Of a stretch of 64,000 nucleotides of DNA, positions 48,631 to 56,168 are shown piece by piece. The first letter of the stretch is position 1, and every line of letters begins with the position of its first letter. The position numbers were made by a program, and so were the translations under genes. The notes below the pieces were generated by a model. It was not told the origin of the DNA. It saw nothing but the letters and a program-made list of their open reading frames with translations, and searched no databases. This DNA is from Prevotella sp. P5-50 (GTDB taxonomy: Bacteria; Bacteroidota; Bacteroidia; Bacteroidales; Bacteroidaceae): positions 21,269-85,268 of the forward strand of contig NZ_NPJA01000021.1 in assembly GCF_002251295.1 (NCBI RefSeq), read 5' to 3'.

Positions 48631-48661
48631 TGTTATTTTCAGCTATTCTCTCTATCTTTGC
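48631..48661 (+). promoter_or_regulatory. Promoter of the His/Lys-tail gene
   Basis: TTG (48631-48633), 20 bases, TATCTTTG (48654-48661). The ATG is about 120 bases downstream, so the leader is long and contains the palindromic repeat. Confidence 0.6.
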
Positions 48662-48680
48662 ACTACGTTAGAAGAAAGGC

Positions 48681-48729
48681 TGCACTCGACAATTTGAAAG
48701 CAAGCTTTCATTGTACTCGTTTGCACTTT
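48681..48729. repeat. Dispersed palindromic repeat, copy A
   Basis: Contains CACTCG, then TGAAAGC-AA-GCTTTCA, then ACTCG. The layout matches copy B at 53118-53170. It lies in the leader of the following gene. Confidence 0.55.
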
Positions 48730-48783
48730 CTTTGCACCAGAAATAAATAAATGCAGTAATAACCCTTTAAAGAGAAGATTGTT

Positions 48784-49332
48784 ATGAAAAGAATGATTAT
48801 GACATTGGTAGCAGTATGGATGATGATTACATCTATGAATGCTCAGAGACTGACAAATATTCAGGCAGAAGCCCGTTTTATCACAGATAAGATGGTGGTG
48901 GAACTGGGATTGAGCAGCGCCCAGCGCAACAGCATCCTGAACATCAATCTCAATTATCTCAATGGCATCCGCAGCTATCGCGACATCGATGCCTACGGCT
49001 GGCATTACCGCAACAAGCAGCTCAAGCGCATGATGACCGCCAGACAATGGAAGAAATTTAAGAACTCATACTATTTCTATCGCCCTATCGGCTGGCAGAA
49101 TCATGTGTATGTTCACCATATTTACACCAAGTATCCAAAGCATAACTGGGGACACGACAAGCGCCGCCCTCGCTCTGAGTGCAGCTACGGAAGACCAGGA
49201 TGCCCAGGCGGAACCCATGTAACTTATGGACCAGGAAAGCCGTGCAAGCATCACAAGCATCACAAGCACGATAAGAAGTGGAAGCACGACAAGAAGAAGT
49301 GGAAGCACGATAGAGATTGGGATGATGACTAA
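48784..49332 (+). CDS. Secreted small protein with His/Lys-rich tail
   Basis: 182 residues with a signal peptide (LVAVWMMITSMNAQ). The middle part has helices such as MVVELGLSSAQRNSIL, a pattern reminiscent of Spy/CpxP-type LTxxQ helices. The last roughly 30 residues alternate His, Lys and Asp (HHKHHKHDKKWKHDKKK), suggesting metal or polyanion binding. No named family recognised. Located in or beyond the periplasm. Longer leader than usual with a palindromic repeat. Confidence 0.7.
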   Translation: MKRMIMTLVAVWMMITSMNAQRLTNIQAEARFITDKMVVELGLSSAQRNSILNINLNYLNGIRSYRDIDAYGWHYRNKQLKRMMTARQWKKFKNSYYFYRPIGWQNHVYVHHIYTKYPKHNWGHDKRRPRSECSYGRPGCPGGTHVTYGPGKPCKHHKHHKHDKKWKHDKKKWKHDRDWDDD

Positions 49333-49363
49333 GATTAAGACAAACATTCGATGATAAAACAGA

Positions 49364-49403
49364 AGAAATCCAAGCTAGAGATGATTCTCCGGCTTGGATT
49401 TCT
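49364..49403. terminator. Hairpin between convergent genes
   Basis: AGAAATCCAAGC (49364-49375) and GCTTGGATTTCT (49392-49403), perfect 12-bp arms. No strong T tract on either strand; probably serves both converging transcripts. Confidence 0.6.
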
Positions 49404-49440
49404 CGTTAAATAAAAACTAACTATGCCGACTAACTAATCA

Positions 49441-51231
49441 TTAATCATTAATAACTAACAAAACGTCTTCCACAATCTGCTCATCGAGCAGGCGATTATC
49501 CGAAAGCAACTTCTTCACATCGTATCTGTCAAAGAGTCCCTTCCTGATACCGCCCACCATCACCTTCATATCTGAAGTGCCATAGTAAGAGGCGATACGC
49601 TCGCCGAATCCGCCATCCTTCGAGCCATCTTCCAGGGTTACCACCAACTGATGGTTTGCCTTCAGGCTATCCAGCACTTCGGCATCCACCTCGTTCAGAT
49701 AACGTGGATTGATGAGCGTAGCATCGATGCCCTTATCAGCCAACAGGCGGACTACATTCTCGCCCTTCTGATAGAACGAACCGGCGGCGATGACTGCCAC
49801 CTTCTCGCCCTGGTGCATCACCTTGTACTTTGCCTCGTAACCATATTCAGCATCAACGGCTTCGGACGTATGAACCACGCCATTGCTTGGCACGCGGATG
49901 GCGATAGGTTTCTTATCCTGCAGAATGCTCCAGCGGAGCATGGCGAAATACTCCTCGCAGGTGGTTGGAGCCAGATAGATGAGCCCCGGAATGCTGCAGA
50001 GCATCGGAATATCGAAAAGGCAGATGTGGGTGATGTCGTTCATCGAGTTCACTCCGCCTCCTACCACGTTGATTACGGCTGGGTTGGAATTGATGCAGAG
50101 GTCTTGCGCAATCTGGTCGTAGGTACGCTGGATGAAGGTGCTGTAAACGGTCCAGACAGGATGCAATCCGCCCTTTGCCATTCCCGAAATCATCGCTACT
50201 GCCTGCTCTTCGGCGATTCCCATATCAATGTGCTGCTTGCCAGCCAACTTTCGCTTATCGGCAGTAAAACCACCTGCGGTAGGAGTACCGGCGGTTACGG
50301 CGATTAGAGTCTTATCCTGCTTCATCTCGCCCAGCATCCAGTCGGAGAATAATGTGCCGTAATCCTCTGTTGGAGCAACCACCGGGAGAGTTCCATCGGC
50401 ATTCTTTCTTGGTCGGCTGCCGTCTTCCAGATTGAAAGGCATTCCCCAATGCCATGCCTCCTTGTTGGTTACGGCTGGCGCAAATCCATGACCTTTCTCT
50501 GTGTGAATGTGAACCACGGTAGGCTTATCCGTATCCTTCACGCTCTTGAAAATCTGGATGAGTTTTTCGATGTCGTTACCCTCTTCCAGGTACTTGTATT
50601 CAAAGCCCCACGCCTTGAACCAGTTGTGCTTGCAGGTGCCGTTGCTCTGGCGCAAGGCACGCAGGTTCTTATAGATTCCGCCATGATTTTCGGCGATAGA
50701 CATTTCGTTGTCGTTTACCACGATGATGATACCCGTGCCGAGTTCCGAAGCCTCGTCTAGTCCCTCGAAAGCCTCGCCGCCAGAAAGTGAGCCGTCGCCG
50801 ATAATGGCTATGATGTTCTCATCGGTTCCCTTGATGTCGCGCGCCTTTTGCAAACCGGTGGCAAGACTCACGGAAGTTGAAGTATGCCCCACCTCGAAGT
50901 TATCATATTCCGGACATTCGGCAGGAGAAGAATAGCCCGAAATGGCATTCATGTCATCCACATCGCCGAGGAATCCCGCAGCGCGCCCGGTAAGCACCTT
51001 ATGCGGATAGCATTGGTGGCTTACGTCAAACACGAGCTTATCCTTTGGCGCATTAAAAACGTAGTGAAGCGCCACGGTAGCCTCCACGAATCCCAGGTTC
51101 GGCCCCACATGACCGCCATGCTTGCTCACACGGTTCAGCACAGCCTGTCTGGTTTCATCAGCCACAACCTGCAACTCCTTCAAATCCAGCTTCTTCAAGT
51201 CGGTTGGCGACTTTATTTTCTCAATATACAT
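49441..51231 (-). CDS. dxs: 1-deoxy-D-xylulose-5-phosphate synthase, divergent short form
   Basis: 596 residues from the ATG at 51231 (the open frame extends further but its upstream part lies across the promoter). ThDP-dependent; expected to join pyruvate and glyceraldehyde-3-phosphate for isoprenoid and thiamine synthesis. Conserved: KHGGHVGPNLG, VFDVSHQCYPHKVLTG, GDGSLSGGEAFEG, VNDNEMSIAENHGG, IAEEQAVAMISGMA and THTEKGHGFAPA-like HTEKGHGFAPA. Where E. coli DXS has DRAGxVGADGxTHQG, this protein reads VGGGVNSMNDITH: the Arg of DRAG is missing while TH is kept. Substrate preference may differ from classical DXS. Confidence 0.8.
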   Translation of the reverse strand: MYIEKIKSPTDLKKLDLKELQVVADETRQAVLNRVSKHGGHVGPNLGFVEATVALHYVFNAPKDKLVFDVSHQCYPHKVLTGRAAGFLGDVDDMNAISGYSSPAECPEYDNFEVGHTSTSVSLATGLQKARDIKGTDENIIAIIGDGSLSGGEAFEGLDEASELGTGIIIVVNDNEMSIAENHGGIYKNLRALRQSNGTCKHNWFKAWGFEYKYLEEGNDIEKLIQIFKSVKDTDKPTVVHIHTEKGHGFAPAVTNKEAWHWGMPFNLEDGSRPRKNADGTLPVVAPTEDYGTLFSDWMLGEMKQDKTLIAVTAGTPTAGGFTADKRKLAGKQHIDMGIAEEQAVAMISGMAKGGLHPVWTVYSTFIQRTYDQIAQDLCINSNPAVINVVGGGVNSMNDITHICLFDIPMLCSIPGLIYLAPTTCEEYFAMLRWSILQDKKPIAIRVPSNGVVHTSEAVDAEYGYEAKYKVMHQGEKVAVIAAGSFYQKGENVVRLLADKGIDATLINPRYLNEVDAEVLDSLKANHQLVVTLEDGSKDGGFGERIASYYGTSDMKVMVGGIRKGLFDRYDVKKLLSDNRLLDEQIVEDVLLVIND

Positions 51232-51258
51232 ATTTTTTATACTTATAGTTATGATTAT

Positions 51259-51272
51259 ATGATGATCATCAT
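51259..51272. repeat. 14-bp perfect palindrome in the dxs leader
   Basis: ATGATGATCATCAT, between the -7 box and the dxs start codon. Could be an operator or chance. Confidence 0.35.
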
Positions 51273-51281
51273 TTCCGGGTG

Positions 51282-51289
51282 CAAAGATA
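51282..51289 (-). promoter_or_regulatory. -7 box of dxs
   Basis: Minus-strand TATCTTTG, 51 bases before the chosen ATG; no clear -33 element. Confidence 0.5.
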
Positions 51290-51364
51290 CGAAGAATCCA
51301 GGAAACACGCATTACCCAAACTACAGAAAAAATGAATGATTTTCCGGAAAACTCATCTTGGAAA

Positions 51365-51440
51365 TCAGCCTGCTGCCTTATCCCTATCCTTCAGAATCAC
51401 AGCCATGTTATCCAGCGCCCATTCTATCAGATGAGCCTTT
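51365..51440 (-). pseudogene. 3' fragment of an unidentified gene
   Basis: On the minus strand the frame ending in TGA (51367-51365) reads KAHLIEWALDNMAVILKDRD, which has the look of a natural protein C-terminus. It abuts the truncated start of the aldo/keto reductase pseudogene on the other strand, so both may have been cut at the same junction. The parent gene is not recognised. Confidence 0.35.
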
Positions 51441-52220
51441 CTTACTCCTGATGGAGCAACCTGCGTTGAAGCTGTGAAAGCTGCCATCGCTGCAGGCTAC
51501 ACCCACATCGACACCGCTGCTGTCTATAAAAATGAGAAGAGCGTGGGCGAGGAAATCAAGGAAATTGGAATCAAACGTGAGAATCTCTTTGTTACCAGCA
51601 AGGTTTGGAACACGGAGTGTGGCTACGACAAGACCTTGAAGGCGTTTGACAAGACTTTGAGCGATTTAGGTCTCGATTATCTCGATCTCAACCTCAGCCA
51701 TTGGCCAGCCAACGAGTTGCAGTTTGGCAAGGATGCAAATCAGCAGAATGTAGATACTTGGAAAGCGATGGATCGTCTGCATGAAGAGGGCTTGATTTGC
51801 AGCATCGGTCTTTCCAACTTCATGCAGCATCATGCAGAGCCAGTAATGGCGAAGGCAAACATCTGTCCGATGGTTGACCAGATAGAGTATCATCCTGGAT
51901 TCACCCAGAAGGAGTGTGTTGAGTTCTGCAAGAAGAACAACATTCTTGTGGAAGCATGGAGCTCATAGGGAAGAGGTAATGTCTTGGATAATCCTCTCTT
52001 GAAGTCGATTGCTGCCAACCATGGCAAGAGTGTAGCTCAGGTAGTTATCCGTTGGGTGATGCAGACAGGCGTGCTGCCACTGGTAAAGTCGGTTACTCCA
52101 AGCCGAATCAAGGAAAACTTCGATGTCTTCGACTTTGAACTCTCTTAGCAGGAAATGTTTGAAATCGCATCGCTGAAAGCTGACAGAATAGGTGCAGACC
52201 CAGATACATGTGATTTCTAA
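51435..52220 (+). pseudogene. Aldo/keto reductase, 5'-truncated and with two in-frame TAG codons
   Basis: NADPH-dependent oxidoreductase family. The frame begins abruptly at LTPDGATCVEAVKAAI and shows AGYTHIDTAAVYKNE (catalytic Asp/Tyr), LFVTSKVWN (catalytic Lys), NLSHWPANE, IGLSNF and MVDQIEYHPG. A TAG at 51966-51968 interrupts EAWSS/GRGNVLDNPLLKS, and a second TAG at 52146-52148 interrupts FELS/QEMFEI; the frame then ends at TAA (52218-52220). The N-terminal roughly 20 residues are missing. The remainder is so well preserved that inactivation must be recent. Confidence 0.88.
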
Positions 52221-52271
52221 TACGGTATGGTTTGGAGTGAAATGCTCCCAAAACATATAAGATGAAAATGT

Positions 52272-52312
52272 AAAAAGTTACGGAGATAATTCATATTCTC
52301 TGTAACTTTTTA
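52272..52312. terminator. Bidirectional terminator hairpin
   Basis: AAAAAGTTACGGAGA pairs with TCTCTGTAACTTTTT (one G-T pair), giving T tracts on both strands between the aldo/keto reductase remnant and the PepSY-like gene. Confidence 0.75.
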
Positions 52313-52381
52313 CTTAAAACAGTCATATAATTTATCTGTTGTTTTCACCCTATGCAGGAACATCTATTTACAAAATGCAGA

Positions 52382-52828
52382 TCAGTCAATATCTATTAAT
52401 TGGAAATGCTTGTTGAAGGTCAAATCCAATCCGTTTGTCAGTTCCACCTCGTATTCATTCTTGTTCATTTCAATCTTTTTCACCGATTGTCCTGCATAAT
52501 TATCCTTCAAGTAGTTCTTGATGGTTTGCGGAATCAACAGAGCTGGCACGATTCCCTGCTTGCAGTTTATCTCTGTAAGATTTCCTTTTTTGTCGAATTC
52601 CAGCTTCGTGCCATTCTGCAGAACCACATCATAGTTTCTGCTGACAACTCCCGATTCAATCGTTGCAAGCATCACCTTCTGACTATTGAAATGATTATTG
52701 AGCAAGGTCTGGGCCTTGGCAGGAAGTGCATTTACAGAGATAGGCTTGTCGTTGCCCGCATTCGCTGCCATATTGCATGAAACCATGCAGCAAATGGCAA
52801 TCATCAATATTCGAAAAATTCTTTTCAT
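52382..52828 (-). CDS. PepSY-like (PF11396-type) exported protein
   Basis: 148 residues with an N-terminal export signal (ILMIAICCMVSCNMAANA). Two related repeats follow: LPAKAQTLLNNHF...YDVVLQNGTKLEFDKKGN and IPQTIKNYLKDNY...YEVELTNGLDLTFNKHF. This is the pattern of the Bacteroidetes putative beta-lactamase-inhibitor-like PepSY family. Role unknown, periplasmic or outer-surface. It lies downstream of, and about 100 bases from, the large accessory operon. Confidence 0.8.
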   Translation of the reverse strand: MKRIFRILMIAICCMVSCNMAANAGNDKPISVNALPAKAQTLLNNHFNSQKVMLATIESGVVSRNYDVVLQNGTKLEFDKKGNLTEINCKQGIVPALLIPQTIKNYLKDNYAGQSVKKIEMNKNEYEVELTNGLDLTFNKHFQLIDID

Positions 52829-52932
52829 AAGCTAAAAATTAAAAATTTATAATACCTAAAAAGCGATGGGTGCTTAAACGCCATTACCTAAGAATTAGAC
52901 GCAAATCGTGCCTGAATGTTTAAAGAGAAATT

Positions 52933-53451
52933 CTATTGCAGCTTCTGATGAAACTCCTTCCTTGTCTTAGCCATTGCTTCCGTAGCCCTATCATGGGTCT
53001 CTATCAGCAATGGGCTCTTATGATAATGTACGATTTTGACTCCAACAGACTTGTGTCTCTTCTTTTCCTCGATGCATTGAATAATCAAGTCGGAGTTGGC
53101 TCTCGCCTTCTTCCCTCGCGACTCGGCAGAGATTGCAAGCGAGCTTGCATCTTTGCTCTCGCTGCTCGTTCGGTTGGTCGACTTTGATGTTGGAGTCTTG
53201 TCAAAGTTTTGAATATAGGCGGCATTGGTCAGGAAGATAATGTCGGAACTTTCAGGGATTTCCTGCATTACCTTCACCATAAGCGTTAGCATCATACGGA
53301 ACTCTGTGGTATGCAAGTCGCTGATTACATCACGGCTGATGATGCTACCGTTATGCTCAATCACAACGGCAGCACCACCAGCTCGCTCTTTATGGCCATA
53401 ATCACAAGACCCGCCTATCCATACATAATATGTTGTCGAGTCCTGTACCAT
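52933..53451 (-). CDS. RNase H-fold protein, probably catalytically inactive, with an in-frame repeat insertion
   Basis: 172 residues from the ATG at 53451, which overlaps the previous stop (TGATG). The order of segments follows RNase HI: YVWIGGSCDYGHKERAGGAAVVI (strand pair), TTEFRMMLTLM helix, DIIFLTNAAYIQNF strand, and HDRATEAMAK helix. But the first Asp (DGSC in RNase HI) reads GGSC and the Asp of YTDSxY reads TNAAY, so hydrolysis is doubtful. A Ser-rich stretch (SKSTNRTSSESKDASSLA...) of about 30 residues is encoded by a palindromic repeat (53118-53170). Last gene of the minus-strand run. Confidence 0.65.
   Translation of the reverse strand: MVQDSTTYYVWIGGSCDYGHKERAGGAAVVIEHNGSIISRDVISDLHTTEFRMMLTLMVKVMQEIPESSDIIFLTNAAYIQNFDKTPTSKSTNRTSSESKDASSLAISAESRGKKARANSDLIIQCIEEKKRHKSVGVKIVHYHKSPLLIETHDRATEAMAKTRKEFHQKLQ
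53118..53170. repeat. Dispersed palindromic repeat, copy B, inside the RNase H-like gene
   Basis: ACTCGGC, then TGCAAGC-GA-GCTTGCA (perfect 7-bp arms), then GCTCTCG. Same layout as copy A at 48681-48729. Inserted without breaking the reading frame. Confidence 0.6.
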
Positions 53452-53630
53452 CACTCTGCAGGTGCCCATTTGCAACGAACAGGAGAGACGATTGCGCCCT
53501 CTGCCTTGAGCTGCTTCATGGCTGCATCTACCTCTTTGCGGTCGAGACCGCTGAGTTCTGCGATTTTACCTGCGTTAAGAGGCTGACCTGCCTCTTTCAT
53601 TGTTGCTAATACTTTTTCTTTTGTGTCCAT
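53451..53630 (-). CDS. 59-residue winged-helix/HTH protein
   Basis: A short gene: ATG at 53630, TGA at 53453-53451. The protein starts [20 protein letters not shown] and continues [20 protein letters not shown], a clear helix-turn-helix of the MarR/winged-helix kind, then [17 protein letters not shown] as the wing. Probably binds DNA. It starts 26 bases after the metallo-beta-lactamase-fold gene and its stop overlaps the RNase H-like start, so both are likely translated together. Confidence 0.8.
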   Translation of the reverse strand: MDTKEKVLATMKEAGQPLNAGKIAELSGLDRKEVDAAMKQLKAEGAIVSPVRCKWAPAE

Positions 53631-53656
53631 TGTTTTAACGATTTAATGTGTTATTA

Positions 53657-54412
53657 TTATATTGTTATGCTGTCTCCTTCGTGCCCGATGCACCAAAAGG
53701 GGACATCCTTTCCTTTGCAGAAAGGCTCCATGCGCCACGAGCTCTCAAACCCACTCATGACAAAGTGCATTGGAACGAACATTCCAACCTTGAAGCGGTC
53801 GATAAACTGACGCCCTCCGAGCGTATAGCCGTTGCCGATGCGTCCGTCCACAGGGAACATCACAAGGTCAAAGGAGTCGGTAATCTTTCGGATGTCTTTA
53901 AGTTCACCAAGGAACCGCTTTTCCTCTGCCACAGGATTGATGTATTGACCAAACTCTTCACTGAAGACCTCTCCTTCAGGCGTGCCGTCAACAAGAAAGC
54001 GTGCGTACCAGTTGCACAAGTCGCCAGCATGAAAGATGGTTTTACCTTCTGTCTCCACAATCCAGCTCACGCCACTGTCATTGCTGCCCGTGGCTGTCAC
54101 TTTCAGGTTTTCATCTTCCCATACCGTTCCTTTGGCCATCCATACATCGGCATCCTCTTTCTGCGCTCTTCTTCGTTTGAGTATATCCTTTGACAGGATG
54201 TATGTAATATTGGGGATGCTATTCTTCCATCTGAGGATTGCTTTCGTGAAGTGGTCCTCGTGGAAGTGGCTTGAAAACACGTACACATGTTTACATGTAT
54301 TCATGTACCCACTCATAACATCGGCAGGATCCATCCAGTAGTCAAAGACCAGGATGCACCGAGCCGTTTCAAGCAGGAATCCACTATGGAAGATGTATCT
54401 GAGTGTCATCAT
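53657..54412 (-). CDS. Metallo-beta-lactamase-fold hydrolase
   Basis: 251 residues. The metal-binding motif is SSHFHEDHF (HxHxDH), followed by later ligands in IFHAGDLCNW (Asp/His) and MHFVMSG. No signal peptide, so cytoplasmic. This branch (short, UlaG/RNase Z-like layout) includes many hydrolases of unknown substrate; true beta-lactam hydrolysis is unlikely without export. Start overlaps the flavin reductase stop by 4 bases (ATGA). Confidence 0.85.
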   Translation of the reverse strand: MMTLRYIFHSGFLLETARCILVFDYWMDPADVMSGYMNTCKHVYVFSSHFHEDHFTKAILRWKNSIPNITYILSKDILKRRRAQKEDADVWMAKGTVWEDENLKVTATGSNDSGVSWIVETEGKTIFHAGDLCNWYARFLVDGTPEGEVFSEEFGQYINPVAEEKRFLGELKDIRKITDSFDLVMFPVDGRIGNGYTLGGRQFIDRFKVGMFVPMHFVMSGFESSWRMEPFCKGKDVPFWCIGHEGDSITI

Positions 54413-55059
54413 TTCAAAGTCTTGCCATCTGAGAATGCCTTTCCGATGGTCTTGCCAAGTTCGATGTAACCATGATGTATCGGGTCGAACACGATGAGTT
54501 CCATCTTCTCCATGTCGGGCTTGCCGTCCTCTGCCAGATAGTTCTCATCCACAAGGATGTTGACTATCTCTGCCACGATGTAATAGCCCTCTTCCGACTC
54601 GTCAATCTTTTCCTTGATGCGGCACTCCAAGGTCATCGGAAAGTCGGTGAAGACGGGTGCGTTTACATTCTCTGACTTCTCGCATTTCCAACCTGCTTTC
54701 GCCATCTTGTCGGCATCGTTCTTGGCTGATACGATGCCCACGAAGTCAGCAGCTACCATGGTCTGCTTTGTAGCAAATGCCACGGTAAAATCAGGGCAGT
54801 TGTTCAGGTTGGCGGTGGTGGCATGTGCGCCCATGGAAATCATAATCTCCTTTGCGTCCCATTGACCGCCCCAAGCTGCATTCATAGCATTGGGCTTGCC
54901 GTTCTTGTCGTATGTGCCGATAATCAGTACCGGCTGTGGAAGCATCCACGATTTTTGTCCAAATGATTTGACCTTTGGTCTTCCTCCTCCTTGTAAAGCA
55001 GAGTTAATGCCTACATTACTCTGCGTTTCCTTCGTTCGTCGGTTCATTGTTCTATTCAT
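54409..55059 (-). CDS. Flavin reductase / flavoredoxin family protein
   Basis: 216 residues. FMN-binding split-barrel: PQPVLIIGTYDKNGKPNAMNAAWG, the phosphate-binding SMGAHATTANL, DFTVAFATKQTMVAADFVG. Such proteins bind FMN and pass electrons or reduce flavin with NAD(P)H. The N-terminal roughly 25 residues are polar and variable; the ATG at 55059 overlaps the previous stop by one base, and an ATG 12 bases later is also possible. Co-translated with the metallo-hydrolase. Confidence 0.88.
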   Translation of the reverse strand: MNRTMNRRTKETQSNVGINSALQGGGRPKVKSFGQKSWMLPQPVLIIGTYDKNGKPNAMNAAWGGQWDAKEIMISMGAHATTANLNNCPDFTVAFATKQTMVAADFVGIVSAKNDADKMAKAGWKCEKSENVNAPVFTDFPMTLECRIKEKIDESEEGYYIVAEIVNILVDENYLAEDGKPDMEKMELIVFDPIHHGYIELGKTIGKAFSDGKTLK

Positions 55060-55292
55060 TATATTGTTATCAATTCATTCAATTTATCTTCTCGTATTAT
55101 CTTCGGTTGTGCCTTACCTGCCAGAATGAGAATCTTCTTCCCATTCCTGTAGATGTTCAACTGCCTGCTCCGTATCACAGCCGTCAAGGTCTCATCATCC
55201 TTCATGGCTTGCCATATCGGATAATACACACCATCAGGTTCAAACAGCTTCTTCTGAAGGTGTGAGCACATATTGGTTGTATCTATTGTCAT
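55059..55292 (-). CDS. Small protein of unknown function (77 residues)
   Basis: Not recognised. It is basic, with the central segment GVYYPIWQAMKDDETLTAVIRSRQ and the end GKAQPKIIREDKLNEL. No signal peptide. Could be the N-terminal remnant or stand-alone form of a larger domain. Support comes from position: 10 bases after the HTH gene and sharing one base with the flavin reductase start, with no competing frame. Confidence 0.55.
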   Translation of the reverse strand: MTIDTTNMCSHLQKKLFEPDGVYYPIWQAMKDDETLTAVIRSRQLNIYRNGKKILILAGKAQPKIIREDKLNELITI

Positions 55293-55302
55293 CTCATTAA
55301 GT

Positions 55303-55509
55303 TTATATCATCAACATAATCCTGCCTGCTTCTTTTGTGAACATTTCAGGAAAGCGGCAAATCGTTGCATACACTTGATTGCTCGTCACAGGTTGCCCGT
55401 CTTTTCGTTGGTGCAACCCTTGGCGATTGATGGCATCAGCAATTTGATCGGTAGTCATACCGCCATTTCTCTTCACAATCACATATACTATGGCTTCTTC
55501 TATCTTCAT
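55303..55509 (-). CDS. Small HARE/winged-helix-like protein (68 residues)
   Basis: The sequence IEEAIVYVIVKRNGGMTTDQ, then ADAINRQGL and TSNQVYATICRFPEMFTKEAG, follows the HARE-HTH (HB1/ASXL/restriction-HTH) pattern: helix, recognition helix and a final wing. HARE domains are often linked to restriction or DNA-repair proteins. It overlaps the DUF4186 gene by 4 bases (ATGA). Probably DNA-binding; target unknown. Confidence 0.65.
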   Translation of the reverse strand: MKIEEAIVYVIVKRNGGMTTDQIADAINRQGLHQRKDGQPVTSNQVYATICRFPEMFTKEAGRIMLMI

Positions 55510-55943
55510 CCTTTATTCATCTGTTTTTCAATCCATGCCATCAATACAGCAACAGCATATTCCTGTTCTTCCTTTGTCAGTGCCCTGCCTGCTGGAATAT
55601 GATGCCACTTGAAGAAACAGCCCCGGCAACAACAGCCAGTGGCATGTTGGGCCAAAAAAACAGGATGCCCACGCATAGGAGTCTGCTTGCCGTCGTTCGG
55701 TATAACAGCCGGAGCAAGTCTTTTTGCTATGAAGTCCTCAGCGTGATTTCGTATCGTAGGCAACCCCTTTTCCATTATATATTCCCTGTCTTTCATTGAC
55801 AGATGGAAACGGCTACGGAAATCTGACTTTGCCAATCTCTCAAAGAGATTCGTCAGGTCATATTCTTTCCTCTCAGAAGAAATGTTCTCATTCAATTCTT
55901 CCTCAGGGAACAATGATGGATATATGTATTTCTGTGACACCAT
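55506..55943 (-). CDS. DUF4186 domain protein
   Basis: 145 residues. Matches DUF4186: LAKSDFRSRFHLSMKDREY, HAEDFIAKRLAPA, NDGKQTPMRGHPVFLAQHAT, then the Cys cluster GCCCRGCFFKWHHIP. The conserved Cys and His residues suggest a metal-binding site. Function of the family is unknown. Its start shares a base with the end of the preceding small Cys protein and its end overlaps the next gene. Confidence 0.85.
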   Translation of the reverse strand: MVSQKYIYPSLFPEEELNENISSERKEYDLTNLFERLAKSDFRSRFHLSMKDREYIMEKGLPTIRNHAEDFIAKRLAPAVIPNDGKQTPMRGHPVFLAQHATGCCCRGCFFKWHHIPAGRALTKEEQEYAVAVLMAWIEKQMNKG

Positions 55944-56146
55944 TATCTGTTACTTCTGATTTCCAATGTTATATCCATATACGACCGCTTGCCGTCTATA
56001 TAGTCGGCATATAGCGATTCTTCGCTTCGACCTTTAAGAACATGGCATTTGCCGCATATCTCGCAGTTATGCAGACATCGCCATTCGTTCAAGACGTAAT
56101 CCAAACGCTCTTCTCGTGTGGATGATTCAATATTCGGTGCGGTCAT
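55943..56146 (-). CDS. Small Cys-rich protein (67 residues)
   Basis: Not a named family I recognise. The centre reads CLHNCEICGKCHVLKG, a compact set of four Cys and two His that could bind zinc or a cluster, flanked by helical segments (REERLDYVLNEW; SLYADYIDGKRSYMDI). Starts 22 bases after the deiminase fusion and abuts DUF4186, another Cys-cluster protein; the two may act together. Confidence 0.65.
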   Translation of the reverse strand: MTAPNIESSTREERLDYVLNEWRCLHNCEICGKCHVLKGRSEESLYADYIDGKRSYMDITLEIRSNR

Positions 56147-56168
56147 TATTGTTGGGTTTATTCAGTCC

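Noticed and set aside
51966..52148. TAG codons in the aldo/keto reductase as possible recoding
   Set aside because: TAG ends the DHH phosphoesterase gene in this window and the reductase also lacks its start, so a pseudogene explains it better.
53657..54412. Metallo-beta-lactamase resistance gene
   Set aside because: The fold motif HxHxDH is general, there is no export signal, and the gene is coupled to a flavin reductase. A beta-lactam role is not supported.
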